Positions 19,501 through 27,241 are shown, numbered from the stretch's first letter. The stretch: 64,000 bases of DNA from JAGNKE01 sp965230245 (GCA_965230245.1 OZ246000.1:1-64000); one strand, 5' to 3'. Numbers and translations are program-made. Notes: a model not told the origin generated them from the sequence alone.

Positions 19501-20069
19501 TGCTTCGCGAAAGAAATGACCTGACTCAGGCCATTGAAGAATTGCGCGGCGCTATTATCAAAATCAATAAAGAAGCCCGCGCAAGACTTTTAACCGCCTT
19601 CGAACACGTCAACCAACATTTCCAGTCATTGTTTAGTCGTCTCTTTGTTGGCGGAAAAGCACATCTTGAACTGATCGATTCTGATGATCCTCTTAATGCA
19701 GGCTTGGAAATCTTTGCCCAACCTCCGGGTAAAAAACTTCAATCACTGTCTCTTCTCTCTGGTGGAGAGCAGACCTTAACGTCTATTGCCTTAATCTTTG
19801 CTATGTTCCTGACCAACCCGTCCCCTATTTGTGTATTGGACGAAATTGACGCACCGCTTGATGATGCCAATGTGGACCGCGTATGCGACCTGTTGGATGA
19901 AATTTCGGACCGCGGTGAAACGCGCTTTATTGTCGTAACGCACCACCGCCTGACAATGGCGAGAATGAACTGTCTGTTCGGTGTCACGATGTATGAAAAG
20001 GGTGTATCACAACTCGTCTCCGTAGACATGCAGCGATCCTTCGAATTTACAGGCCAGAAAGTTGCCTGA
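16593..20069 (+). CDS. smc: Chromosome segregation protein SMC
   Basis: A full-length 1158-residue SMC ATPase, the core of condensin for chromosome compaction and segregation. Walker A is GPNGCGKSN at residues 32-40. Long coiled coils run about 165-500 and 680-1000. A hinge lies between, around 500-660, containing VLDDISTDKGFEKALSRALGDSL. The ABC signature LSLLSGGEQTLTS and Walker B PICVLDEIDAPLDD are near the C-terminus. No scpA or scpB is in the window. It is followed 18 bases later by atpI. Confidence 0.97.
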   Translation: MVQFKRLRLSGFKSFVDKTELDIGPGLNGIVGPNGCGKSNLVEALRWLMGESSAKRMRGGGMEDVIFAGTDKRSQRNIAEVSLLLDNSERNAPPAYNGLDEIEIVRRIERDHGSQYKINGKNARARDVQMLFADTITGANSPSLVSQGHVTKIINTKPSDRRLILEESAGVSGLYARRHEAELRLRAADANLLRLEDLLGSLESRLSSLKRQSRQATRYKNLNAQIRQFEIMVAYLEWKALNEKSKNTYQQFTEIESTVGEKLATVTQLTKTQNTQIEELPALRKAESEISAKLQHQKLALQRIEDAENLQSGQIKETREQAEQIAQDFQHEKQTFEENSRTLERIQTEEKELIELCKNEEALLEQKAATKEKAANILEEIEKKLTGLKESLAERRAKSSALQNRIKQNQDQLDLLQRRKEKTENEISTLEVGDDSQKEISALEQTIQKLESELENKTSKVDGLKRALEDAQENIKSARTVLSQTESDFAEFTAEINTLDKILQSDKAEEFVSVLDDISTDKGFEKALSRALGDSLMASLDHDAPSYWKKSDSSNLAELPEGTEPLLPHVKAPKELGAALSQIGFVKNAETGNNLFAKLKPGQALVSEKGDYWRWDGLHVKATAADRHSQHLEQKNRRLELEATRKEKESYLNQARVNLETALETEKSAKEKLDNIQSEIRSIEKEINTAKPAFIRIKEKITGIQKEKTRLSDSLANILEDIQNVENNLTNDQQENKILTGEEDNNKDEVLLSLSSQQHEARKKYQDAVRDFDIFEQQKNTRRARMQALADERISLQNRVIRAREHLKTLEERKATLDEKLKLLSKNPKNFEKDKTEVLQKLENFETQRNAAAEKIALIEAESAQSSKALKEAELDLGSSRERRAHIQATYSALKEQLASMEQDIQERFQMKPMELPNHTAEDLIKYEVSDIDSLKKNKDKLTFERDAMGPVNLQADTEAENVEKEVTEMLRERNDLTQAIEELRGAIIKINKEARARLLTAFEHVNQHFQSLFSRLFVGGKAHLELIDSDDPLNAGLEIFAQPPGKKLQSLSLLSGGEQTLTSIALIFAMFLTNPSPICVLDEIDAPLDDANVDRVCDLLDEISDRGETRFIVVTHHRLTMARMNCLFGVTMYEKGVSQLVSVDMQRSFEFTGQKVA

Positions 20070-20087
20070 TAAACAGGATAAAGCCAA

Positions 20088-20435
20088 ATGGAAGAAGAGA
20101 AGAACACAAAAAACATACAGCAGGCTGATTCGCTGAAGCCCCCCTCTACTACTCCGTCTTTTGAGGAAAGACTATCAAAAGCACGCACCGAATATAAAAA
20201 AGATTACGGCGAAAACGACGGGTCCGAACGCAATGAAGAAGTCCCCGAGTCTCATATCAATAGTGCCCGCGCCGCATCGGAGTTCCTCGCAAACGTAATT
20301 GCAGGCGGCCTTCTTGGTTATTTGTTCGACAGGTATTTTGATAGCCTACCCCTTGGTATGCTCTTTTTAATGATAATTGGCTTTGTAAGTGGCGTGTACC
20401 GAGCCAATGCAACGATGAAGAAAAATAAAAAATAA
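20088..20435 (+). CDS. atpI: ATP synthase accessory protein AtpI
   Basis: A 115-residue AtpI-type protein with a hydrophilic N-terminus of about 65 residues and two membrane segments near residues 63-80 and 86-104 (NVIAGGLLGYLFDRYFD, LGMLFLMIIGFVSGVYRA). In alphaproteobacteria this short protein opens the F0 operon and helps c-ring assembly or Mg uptake. Here it precedes atpB by 102 bases. A possible start of the operon lies in that AT-rich gap, since smc ends just upstream. Confidence 0.88.
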   Translation: MEEEKNTKNIQQADSLKPPSTTPSFEERLSKARTEYKKDYGENDGSERNEEVPESHINSARAASEFLANVIAGGLLGYLFDRYFDSLPLGMLFLMIIGFVSGVYRANATMKKNKK

Positions 20436-20537
20436 AGCAAAACGGGCATTGCGTAGCGAATTAAAATAAGTTACAAACTTTAAAATTTTAAGAAAAAGAG
20501 AAAATTAACGTAAACGGTATGTTACGGAGAGGTAAGA

Positions 20538-21284
20538 GTGGCTAGTCCTATTCATCAGTTTGAAATTCAAAGATGGATTGACGTTCCTTTAGGGTCTTTT
20601 GACGCATCATTCACAAATTCGTCCTTCGCTATGATTCTGGGCGCGGGTCTTTCCATTTTCTTCCTGACTGCGGCAATGAAGAAAAAAGCCATGGTTCCCG
20701 GCCGCCTGCAGATGTGCGCCGAACTGCTTTATGAATTCATCGGCAAAATGGTTAAGGTGAACATTGGCAAGAAAGGAATGCAATACTTCCCGTTTGTCTT
20801 CACGATCTTTATGTTCGTACTTATGGGCAACCTGCTTGGCCTTGTTCCTTACATGTTTACCTATACCTCACATCTGATCGTGACCGCAGCCTTGGCATTG
20901 GCCGTATTTTTCGCGGTTATCGGTTTTGGTATTTACAATCACGGCCTGAAATTCTTTTCGCTGTTCCTGCCCCCGAACGTACCTTGGTGGCTGGTCCCCG
21001 TGATTATTCCAATCGAAATCGTGTCTTACTTTGTCCGCCCTCTGACACACTCCGTCAGGTTGTTCGCAAACATGATGGCCGGACACATCGTTCTTAAAGT
21101 GGTCGCTGGATTTGCAGTAGCTGCAGCCAGTATGGGCTTGGCATGGAGCATTTTGGGGATATTCCCCGTCATTGTAAACGCAGCAATGATTTTATTCGAG
21201 CTTCTGGTTGCAGTCGTACAGGCTTACGTATTCGCCATTCTGGCCTGCGTATACCTGAAAGACAGTGTTGATCTTCACCACTGA
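20538..21284 (+). CDS. atpB: ATP synthase F0 subunit a
   Basis: A 248-residue polytopic membrane protein forming the proton half-channels of F0. The essential Arg is residue 174 in LTHSVRLFANMMAGH. Five or six hydrophobic segments are present, and the C-terminal helix LLVAVVQAYVFAILACVYL is typical. The start is GTG at 20538 with a GGAGAGG ribosome site upstream. The N-terminus ASPIHQFEIQ resembles other alphaproteobacterial AtpB. It lies in the F0-only operon atpI-B-E-F'-F; the F1 genes are not in the window. Confidence 0.96.
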   Translation: MASPIHQFEIQRWIDVPLGSFDASFTNSSFAMILGAGLSIFFLTAAMKKKAMVPGRLQMCAELLYEFIGKMVKVNIGKKGMQYFPFVFTIFMFVLMGNLLGLVPYMFTYTSHLIVTAALALAVFFAVIGFGIYNHGLKFFSLFLPPNVPWWLVPVIIPIEIVSYFVRPLTHSVRLFANMMAGHIVLKVVAGFAVAAASMGLAWSILGIFPVIVNAAMILFELLVAVVQAYVFAILACVYLKDSVDLHH

Positions 21285-21355
21285 TTATGTATTATCGCAG
21301 CCGTTGGGTTTATTAGGAAATTAACAAATCAACTAAACTAGTAGAGGAATTAAAA

Positions 21356-21580
21356 ATGGATGTAGCAGTAGCAAAATTGATCGCAGGTGCATTGGTAACA
21401 TTGCCGGCTTTCGGTGCAGCCCTTGGTTTGGGTATGTATTTTAAGTCATACAACGAAGCCCTTGCTCGCAACCCTGAAACAAAAGCTGGTCTGGACGAGA
21501 AATACTTCCTGTCTTTGGCGTTTATTGAAGCTCTTGGTATTATTCCAATCGGTATTGGTGCCGCTCTTCTTTTCGGTTAA
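21356..21580 (+). CDS. atpE: ATP synthase F0 subunit c
   Basis: A 74-residue c-ring subunit with two transmembrane helices and a polar loop LARNPETKAG. The ion-binding carboxylate is Glu58 in LAFIEALGII. The first helix has a reduced glycine motif (GAALGLGMYF) compared with the usual GxGxGxG run. No polar residues typical of sodium-binding rings flank Glu58, so proton coupling is likely. A ribosome site (AGAGGAAT) precedes the start. Confidence 0.96.
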   Translation: MDVAVAKLIAGALVTLPAFGAALGLGMYFKSYNEALARNPETKAGLDEKYFLSLAFIEALGIIPIGIGAALLFG

Positions 21581-21616
21581 GAGAAGCCGTTTTATAAACG
21601 ACATCAAAATTTTAGA

Positions 21617-22315
21617 GTGATAACATCCATGTTCAATCAGTGGCTAAAATTCAGAACAACATCCTTATCTGCGGCAATCACGACTGTGGCTGTAGCAGGT
21701 ATGCCGTTTTCGGTTTTTGCCGCTGATCAGGAACATGGACACGGATCAGATACAGGCCATGAGACACATGCAGCCTCGGACATGGAAGGCGTTCACGACA
21801 TTCTGCCTGATGCCAAATATGCCGCTCATGGCGATGCGCATCACGGATCAGGCGGCCTGCCGCAACTTGATCCGTCCACATTCGAGACACAGCTCTTCTG
21901 GCTTTTCGTGGTCTTTACCGCGCTCTATTTTTTCTACTCAAGAAAAAGCCTTCCGGAAATTTCCGACGTCGTCGAAAATCGCCGGGAGCGCATACAGAAT
22001 GATTTAGACACGGCTCAGAAACTAAAATCTGAAGCTGACGAGGTACACACCTCCTACGAAGAATCATTGGCTATGGCACGGAACAAGGCATCTGAGCTCT
22101 TCCGCAACGCGGAAGAAAGCATCAAAAATCAGACAGCCGAACAAATGGAAGATTTCCAGAAACGCGCCCAAAGCGATCTCGAAAAGAACGAGAAAAAAAT
22201 CGCCGAGGCCAAAGAAGAAGCAATGAAAGAAATTGATAAGATCTCCGGAGAGATTGCCGTTGAGGCAGTAGACAAAATCATCGGCGTAGATCTTAAGGCA
22301 ACAAAGGCGGCCTGA
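21617..22315 (+). CDS. atpF': ATP synthase F0 subunit b' with exported His-rich extension
   Basis: Subunit b', the second stator arm of alphaproteobacterial ATP synthases. After a signal-like N-terminus (TTVAVAGMPFSVFAAD) comes a His-rich stretch of about 45 residues (EHGHGSDTGHETH, AAHGDAHHGSGG). One membrane helix (LFWLFVVFTALYFFY) and a cytoplasmic coiled coil follow. Starts GTG 21617 and ATG 21629 are both possible. The extension should lie in the periplasm. Length is 228-232 residues, against about 160-180 for members without the extension. It precedes atpF by one base. Confidence 0.93.
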   Translation: MITSMFNQWLKFRTTSLSAAITTVAVAGMPFSVFAADQEHGHGSDTGHETHAASDMEGVHDILPDAKYAAHGDAHHGSGGLPQLDPSTFETQLFWLFVVFTALYFFYSRKSLPEISDVVENRRERIQNDLDTAQKLKSEADEVHTSYEESLAMARNKASELFRNAEESIKNQTAEQMEDFQKRAQSDLEKNEKKIAEAKEEAMKEIDKISGEIAVEAVDKIIGVDLKATKAA

Positions 22316-22316
22316 T

Positions 22317-22814
22317 ATGGAGATACTTACAGAAACCTACATATGGATGGTCTTCTCATTTCTTCTTGTTGTGTTCATTATGTGGCGCTATGCAAAAGAA
22401 CCTGTTCTTGCCCTCCTTGATAAGCGCATTGCAGAAATCAAGAAGGAATTGGAAACAGCTGAAAATCTTCGTGTAGAAGCACAGGAAATGCTCGCCCAGT
22501 ACCAGCGCAAACAAAGGGATGCCGAAAAAGAAGCCAAAGCCATTATTGAAAACGCTGAAAAAAGCGCTGAAAAATTCAGGGTTAAGGCAGAAAAAGATCT
22601 CAAAGAGACAATGGCTCGCCGTGAAAAACAGCTGGAAGCGCGTCTGGAGCGCATGCAGATAGAAGCTGTCCAGCAAATTCAGGCACACGCCGCCACTTTG
22701 GCCATAAAGGCCGCCGAAGATATTATTGTCGAAAAACTTGACAATAAGACCTATGACGCTTTAGTTGAAAAATCAACAAAAAGCATCGAGCAAGAAAGCA
22801 AGATGCTGAACTAA
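22317..22814 (+). CDS. atpF: ATP synthase F0 subunit b
   Basis: A 165-residue subunit b with one N-terminal membrane helix (WMVFSFLLVVFIMWRYA) and a long charged coiled coil that reaches the F1 head as stator. RKQRDAEKEAKAIIENAEKSA is the conserved central portion. It starts one base after the b' stop, so the two are surely co-translated. It is the last F0 gene here; proA follows after 21 bases. Confidence 0.96.
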   Translation: MEILTETYIWMVFSFLLVVFIMWRYAKEPVLALLDKRIAEIKKELETAENLRVEAQEMLAQYQRKQRDAEKEAKAIIENAEKSAEKFRVKAEKDLKETMARREKQLEARLERMQIEAVQQIQAHAATLAIKAAEDIIVEKLDNKTYDALVEKSTKSIEQESKMLN

Positions 22815-22835
22815 AGCAACAATAGGTCTGGTATC

Positions 22836-24116
22836 ATGTCATCTGAAGCACTGGCTTCACGCTCCCCTAAGGAAATTGTCACGAGTCTTGGAAAAGACGC
22901 CAAAGAAGCCGCATTCATTCTCGCACAGACCCCTACGGAGACCATCAACAATTGTCTCGATCTGCTCGCACAAAAAATCCGCAGCAACGTCACCGAAATT
23001 ATCGAAGCCAATAAAAAAGACTTGGCATCTGCGGAACAACGCGGATTAACCTCGGCTATGACTGATCGTCTGGCCTTAAACCACGAGCGCATTGAAGGCA
23101 TTGCAAAGGGCGTAGAGAACGTGAAGTCCCTGCCCGATCCCACGGGAAGACAGCTTTGGACAACAGAAAGACCAAACGGCCTAAAAATCGAGCGTGTTGC
23201 CGTTCCGATCGGTGTCTTGGGCATGATTTACGAATCCCGCCCCAACGTCACCGTTGATGCCTCTATTCTATGCCTGAAGTCACACAATGCAGTCATTCTG
23301 CGCGGCGGCTCCGAGAGTCTGCACAGCTCTTTGGCTTTGCATAAAATCATTCAGGAGGCATTGAAAGAATCCGGCTTGCCTGAGGCTGCAGTCTCAATGA
23401 TCCCCGTCAGTGACCGAGAAGCGGTCGGTGAAATGCTCCGCGCATCCGAATATATCGATGTTATGATCCCCCGCGGCGGACGTGGCCTGATCGAGCGCGT
23501 AATGTCAGAAGCCCGCATGCCCGTCTTCGGACACCTTGAAGGGTTGTGCCACATATACGTTCACAACAGCGTTGATGCTGATGTTGCCAAAAATGTCACG
23601 CTGAATGCCAAAATGCGACGCACCGGTATCTGCGGCGCAATGGAAACACTGCTCCTCGATAAAAACCTTGAACCCAATCTGGCCAAAGATATCGTTGCGC
23701 AAATCATTGATGCGGGATGTGAAATCGTCGGCGATAAAGCGTCGCAGGCACTGGATCAGCGCATTGGTGAAGCTACTGAAGAAGACTGGACAACAGAATA
23801 CCTTGAGGCAAAACTAAGTTGCCGTGTAGTCGATGGTATCGAAGAAGCTGTCCAGCATATTAACGGATTCGGCTCGCACCATACTGACAGCATCTTGGCT
23901 GAAGAGCTGGATGTCGTAGATTACTTCTTAAAAAATGTCGACAGCGGCATTGTGATGCACAACGCATCCACACAATTTGCAGACGGGGGTGAGTTCGGCA
24001 TGGGCGCTGAAATCGGTATTGCCACGGGAAAGATGCACGCACGCGGACCGGTCGGACTTGAGCAACTTTGCACTTACAAGTATCTTGTAAGAGGAAACGG
24101 CCAGACCAGACCCTAA
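22836..24116 (+). CDS. proA: Gamma-glutamyl phosphate reductase
   Basis: A 426-residue NADPH-dependent reductase of the aldehyde dehydrogenase superfamily, making glutamate-5-semialdehyde in proline synthesis. IGVLGMIYESRPNVTVDA and RGGSESLHSS are family signatures, and the catalytic Cys is residue 266 in RRTGICGAMETLL. Length is typical. It lies between the ATP synthase F0 genes and nadD; proA-nadD adjacency is common in alphaproteobacteria. Its partner proB is at 4.6 kb. Confidence 0.97.
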   Translation: MSSEALASRSPKEIVTSLGKDAKEAAFILAQTPTETINNCLDLLAQKIRSNVTEIIEANKKDLASAEQRGLTSAMTDRLALNHERIEGIAKGVENVKSLPDPTGRQLWTTERPNGLKIERVAVPIGVLGMIYESRPNVTVDASILCLKSHNAVILRGGSESLHSSLALHKIIQEALKESGLPEAAVSMIPVSDREAVGEMLRASEYIDVMIPRGGRGLIERVMSEARMPVFGHLEGLCHIYVHNSVDADVAKNVTLNAKMRRTGICGAMETLLLDKNLEPNLAKDIVAQIIDAGCEIVGDKASQALDQRIGEATEEDWTTEYLEAKLSCRVVDGIEEAVQHINGFGSHHTDSILAEELDVVDYFLKNVDSGIVMHNASTQFADGGEFGMGAEIGIATGKMHARGPVGLEQLCTYKYLVRGNGQTRP

Positions 24117-24145
24117 AGACGGCCCATAATTTATACAACAATTCT

Positions 24146-24817
24146 ATGCCTTTATTTACTTCTCCCCACCTGCTCAACGGTTCAAGATGGAAAAACATGC
24201 GTGTTGGTCTGCTTGGCGGATCCTTCAACCCCCCGCACCCCGGCCACGTACACATCTCCAAAATCGCACTGAATGCCCTGCACCTCGATGCGGTCTGGTG
24301 GATTGTCACGCCGCACAACCCGCTTAAGGAAAAATCATCCCTTCTGCCCTATGCAGAGCGCATAAAGTACTGCCACAAAATCGTTGATCACCCGAAGGTT
24401 ATTGTAACCGATATAGAGGATAATCTGGGAACGACAACAACTTACGAAACCATCACAAAAATGAACACATACTTCCCGCATACGAAGTTTGTCTGGATCA
24501 CTGGAATGGATAATGCGCTCAATCTGCATAAATGGAATGACTGGCAAAGCTTGCTCAAAAAAATATGCATGCTGCATATTACTCGCCACCCCGCCGTATC
24601 ACTGACTCAACGATGCCCTCAGCGTTTTTTGCAGCATCACAAACATGTGATCCTGCAACGCGGCGGCCGGGTAAAAATCGATTCGGGCATTACATATTGG
24701 CTGCTTCAAAAGAAAATGGTGAACATATCCTCAACTGAAATCCGCAAAAAAAACAAAATAATTACAGAGGATTACATGAATTCTTACGCAGCGCAGGATA
24801 AAAACATTTTTGCTTAA
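24146..24817 (+). CDS. nadD: Nicotinate-nucleotide adenylyltransferase
   Basis: A nucleotidyltransferase of NAD synthesis, adenylating nicotinate mononucleotide. GLLGGSFNPPHPGHVHIS is the N-terminal signature with the HxGH motif, WIVTPHNPLK binds substrate, and the C-terminal ISSTEIRKK is the second signature. The open frame continues upstream into proA (24068), so the start is uncertain. ATG 24146 gives 223 residues, while ATG 24197 gives 206 and begins MRVGLLGGSFNPP; neither has a clear ribosome site. The promoter of the next unit overlaps its stop codon. Confidence 0.92.
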   Translation: MPLFTSPHLLNGSRWKNMRVGLLGGSFNPPHPGHVHISKIALNALHLDAVWWIVTPHNPLKEKSSLLPYAERIKYCHKIVDHPKVIVTDIEDNLGTTTTYETITKMNTYFPHTKFVWITGMDNALNLHKWNDWQSLLKKICMLHITRHPAVSLTQRCPQRFLQHHKHVILQRGGRVKIDSGITYWLLQKKMVNISSTEIRKKNKIITEDYMNSYAAQDKNIFA

Positions 24818-24838
24818 GCCGTGCTAAAGGTGTAAAAT
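24810..24838 (+). promoter_or_regulatory. Candidate promoter of the rsfS leader
   Basis: TTGCTT (24810-24815), a 17-base spacer and TAAAAT (24833-24838) form a plausible sigma-70 promoter overlapping the nadD stop. Transcription from about 24845 would produce the structured leader ahead of rsfS. Confidence 0.5.
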
Positions 24839-24850
24839 ATAAGTATGGAA

Positions 24851-24950
24851 AGATTGGTTTACATCTTACACAGTATGAGGAACGAATAAGCGTGGTGAAA
24901 ATCCTTGCAAATCGTCGCTCACACAACGTTTTATCAGGTAGACTGGTCAG
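24851..24950 (+). ncRNA. Cobalamin riboswitch-like leader
   Basis: The order of conserved blocks resembles the AdoCbl riboswitch core. GGTT is at 24856-24859, and GGAA (24879-24882) lies within a stem. GGTGAAAATCC (24894-24904) is identical to the consensus, and ATCAGGTAGACTGGTC (24933-24948) is a degenerate B12 box. GAG/CTC (24877-24879 with 24918-24920) and CGA/TCG (24883-24885 with 24912-24914) can pair around an internal loop, as in the riboswitch four-way junction. The peripheral GCCACT stem-loop of the long class is absent, as in compact variants. A terminator follows at once, fitting an off-switch. The identification is by eye and unverified; a non-riboswitch leader remains possible. 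Confidence 0.55.
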
Positions 24951-24952
24951 AA

Positions 24953-24986
24953 AAACTGAACCTCTAGGTTCGGTTTTTTGTTTTTT
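24953..24986 (+). terminator. Intrinsic terminator in the rsfS leader
   Basis: AAACTGAACC and GGTTCGGTTT form a 10-bp stem with one G-U pair around a TCTA loop, then T-rich sequence to 24986. It lies between the riboswitch-like element and rsfS, so it could attenuate the whole downstream operon. The preceding CTGGTCAG could compete for pairing with part of the stem. Confidence 0.85.
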
Positions 24987-25059
24987 ATGGGTCTAACATC
25001 AAAAGGAGAGTGAAACCATTCGTAAAAAACTTGAACAAAGTCCTTTAAGCATTAAGGAG

Positions 25060-25404
25060 ATGAAACTCATCGTCGAGAAATCTCTGGACGCAGATAAGGC
25101 AATGGACATCGTTACTATTGATATCAATGACGATTCCGCATTAGCCGACTACATGATTGTGGCCTCAGGAACATCCAGCCGTCATGTAAATGCTCTCGCA
25201 AACAAACTTAAGGAACGTTTGCAGGAATACGGCACCAAAAATATCCGTATAGAAGGTCAGGGCCAATCAGACTGGGTTGTTATCGATACGGGTGATATTA
25301 TTGTCCACCTCTTCAGACCGGAGGTAAGAGCATTTTATAACATCGAGAAAATGTGGTCTATGAACACACATCTGGATGTTGTCGGACAACAAATACAGGC
25401 CTAA
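25060..25404 (+). CDS. rsfS: Ribosome silencing factor RsfS (Iojap family)
   Basis: A 114-residue RsfS that binds L14 and blocks subunit joining in slow growth or stationary phase. DSALADYMIVASGTSSRHVNA and DWVVIDTGDIIVHLF are family signatures. The ATG at 25060 directly abuts AAGGAG, leaving no proper spacing. An in-frame ATT at 25018, nine bases after a strong AAAAGGAG (25001-25008), would add 14 residues that look native (KKLEQSPLSIKE). Family members usually have such an N-terminal helix, so a rare ATT start should be considered. It is directly downstream of the riboswitch-like leader and 58 bases from rlmH. Confidence 0.93.
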   Translation: MKLIVEKSLDADKAMDIVTIDINDDSALADYMIVASGTSSRHVNALANKLKERLQEYGTKNIRIEGQGQSDWVVIDTGDIIVHLFRPEVRAFYNIEKMWSMNTHLDVVGQQIQA

Positions 25405-25462
25405 ACCACAAATAAGGTCAAACGCCTGACCAACACACAAGAAAACTTGAACAGAACAAGCC

Positions 25463-25921
25463 TTGTTCAAAATAGAAATCATCGCAGTTTCCCGTGCAAA
25501 AAACGGACCGCATAATGACATTCTCAGTGACTATGTCAAACGCATTCAATGGCCTTTAAAAATCCATGAAGTAGAATCCAAAATCAAAAATCCGGCGCAG
25601 ATGCAGCGCGATGAATGTGATAAAATCGGAAAACTGCTGACAAGCGACTCTATCAAAATCATATTGGATGAGCGCGGAAAAACACTCTCTTCCAGAAGCT
25701 TCGCCACATTGATCAATGATTACCAAGTCAATCATCAGGGCACGATGCAATTCGTCATCGGCGGCGCGGATGGTCTGACCGATCAACTCCGCCGACAAGC
25801 CCACAAAAAAATCAGCTTCGGCCAACAAACTTGGCCCCATATGCTTGCAAGAATCATGCTTTTAGAGCAAATTTACAGGGCACAGCAAATTCTGTCCGGT
25901 CATCCCTACCACCGTGACTAG
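25463..25921 (+). CDS. rlmH: 23S rRNA pseudouridine-1915 N3-methyltransferase RlmH
   Basis: A 152-residue SPOUT-class methyltransferase that modifies pseudouridine 1915 in helix 69 of 23S rRNA. The SAM-binding knot is visible at IILDERGKTLSS, FVIGGADGL and MLARIMLLEQIYRAQQI, and the C-terminal HPYHRD is near invariant. Initiation appears to be at TTG 25463; no ATG gives the family N-terminus (FKIEIIAVSRAK). The start lies inside a perfect palindrome (25454-25468). The rsfS-rlmH pairing is broadly conserved. Confidence 0.95.
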   Translation: MFKIEIIAVSRAKNGPHNDILSDYVKRIQWPLKIHEVESKIKNPAQMQRDECDKIGKLLTSDSIKIILDERGKTLSSRSFATLINDYQVNHQGTMQFVIGGADGLTDQLRRQAHKKISFGQQTWPHMLARIMLLEQIYRAQQILSGHPYHRD

Positions 25922-25961
25922 TGAGACAGAATGAAAAATTCAAGACGCAGGCCTATAACTA

Positions 25962-27194
25962 ATGCAAACCAGCAATAAATCGCGAAAACGCTCTACCCGC
26001 GGATTATGCGTGCTGTTGATGGGTTGTGTCATATCATGGCACGCACAAGCTACTCCTCCCCCTGTGCCCAAGAAAAAAGATGATGCACTCAAAAAATATG
26101 AGATCCAGTTACAGGAAGAACAGGATCGCATCAACAAACTTCAGGATCAGGCCAACTCGCAAAACAAGGAGCTCTCGGATACCAAAAAAACTCTGGTCGA
26201 AGTGGCCGATGAAATGCGTGAAAACGAAAACAAAATGCGCAACCTCGAAGCCCAGATTGATGATCTCACAGATCAGGAAAATATTATCAAAGCCAATCTG
26301 CAAAACGACAGAGCCTCAATTTCACGGCTGATATTGGCCTTGGAGCGGATCAGACGAGTCCCTCCTGAGGCGATGCTTGCAAATCCCGAAACACCTTTCA
26401 AAACGGCTCAGAGCGCAATGCTAATGAGCGACATTGTTGCAAACTTACAGATTGAGGCGGAAAACCTAAAACAACGGCTTGATAAACTGAATAAAGTCTC
26501 GACAAAACTGTCTGCACGGCTCGCCGACCTTAACGAAACGGATAAGCAGCTAAAGGAACAGCACAATAAAATCGCATCCCTGATGCAGCAACGCGAAAAC
26601 CTTTACAAAAAAACAAATAAAGACATCAAAGCACAGGAATTCCAGATTGAACGACTGTCCCTAAAAGCAAAAAGCCTTGGCGAACTTGTTACAACACTAA
26701 AAGAAAAAAACGGAAAAATCGAAGAAGTCATTGCCGCTGTGCCAAGCGCATCAACCCCGCAGGCCAATCAAATTCTCGAAACATCTGCTTTTCAACCATC
26801 CACTGATATTTTCAAATCATCTCGCCTGCCCATCTCCGGAATTATCCGCATACGCTACGGTGAAAAAGACCTTGTTGGCGCACGAAGCAACGGGATGACT
26901 ATAGAAGGTCGCCCCGGCGCTGTGGTTTTGGCACCACTATCCGGAAAAATACAGTTCTCAGGGTCTTTCAAACGGTATGGAAATCTGATTATTATTGAAC
27001 ACGGCAAGGGCTACCACAGTTTGGTAACCGGATTAAAAGAAATCAGCACGGTCGTAGGACAAACAGTGATTACAGGAGAACCGATCGGCGAACTTCCTAA
27101 AACACTGGATGGATCTAAGCCAAAGCTCTATTATGAGCTTAGATATAACGGCCATCCTGTTAATCCTACTAAACTTTTTGCTGATCTGGGATAA
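25962..27194 (+). CDS. envC: EnvC-like murein hydrolase activator with degenerate LytM domain
   Basis: A 410-residue exported protein with a signal peptide ending near residue 30 (AQAT). Long coiled coils run about 42-135 and 155-250, and a C-terminal LytM/M23 domain covers about 285-405. The domain keeps IEHGKGYHSLVTGL. The HxH zinc motif (normally HLHFE) is replaced by KLYYE, and the first zinc His is also missing, so it is probably non-catalytic. EnvC proteins of this type activate amidases at the division site. The rlmH-envC-ctpA order is conserved in alphaproteobacteria. Confidence 0.88.
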   Translation: MQTSNKSRKRSTRGLCVLLMGCVISWHAQATPPPVPKKKDDALKKYEIQLQEEQDRINKLQDQANSQNKELSDTKKTLVEVADEMRENENKMRNLEAQIDDLTDQENIIKANLQNDRASISRLILALERIRRVPPEAMLANPETPFKTAQSAMLMSDIVANLQIEAENLKQRLDKLNKVSTKLSARLADLNETDKQLKEQHNKIASLMQQRENLYKKTNKDIKAQEFQIERLSLKAKSLGELVTTLKEKNGKIEEVIAAVPSASTPQANQILETSAFQPSTDIFKSSRLPISGIIRIRYGEKDLVGARSNGMTIEGRPGAVVLAPLSGKIQFSGSFKRYGNLIIIEHGKGYHSLVTGLKEISTVVGQTVITGEPIGELPKTLDGSKPKLYYELRYNGHPVNPTKLFADLG

Positions 27195-27241
27195 TTATAC
27201 GAATGAAAATTTTAAAGAGTAATCTTAAGGACATCTAAAGC

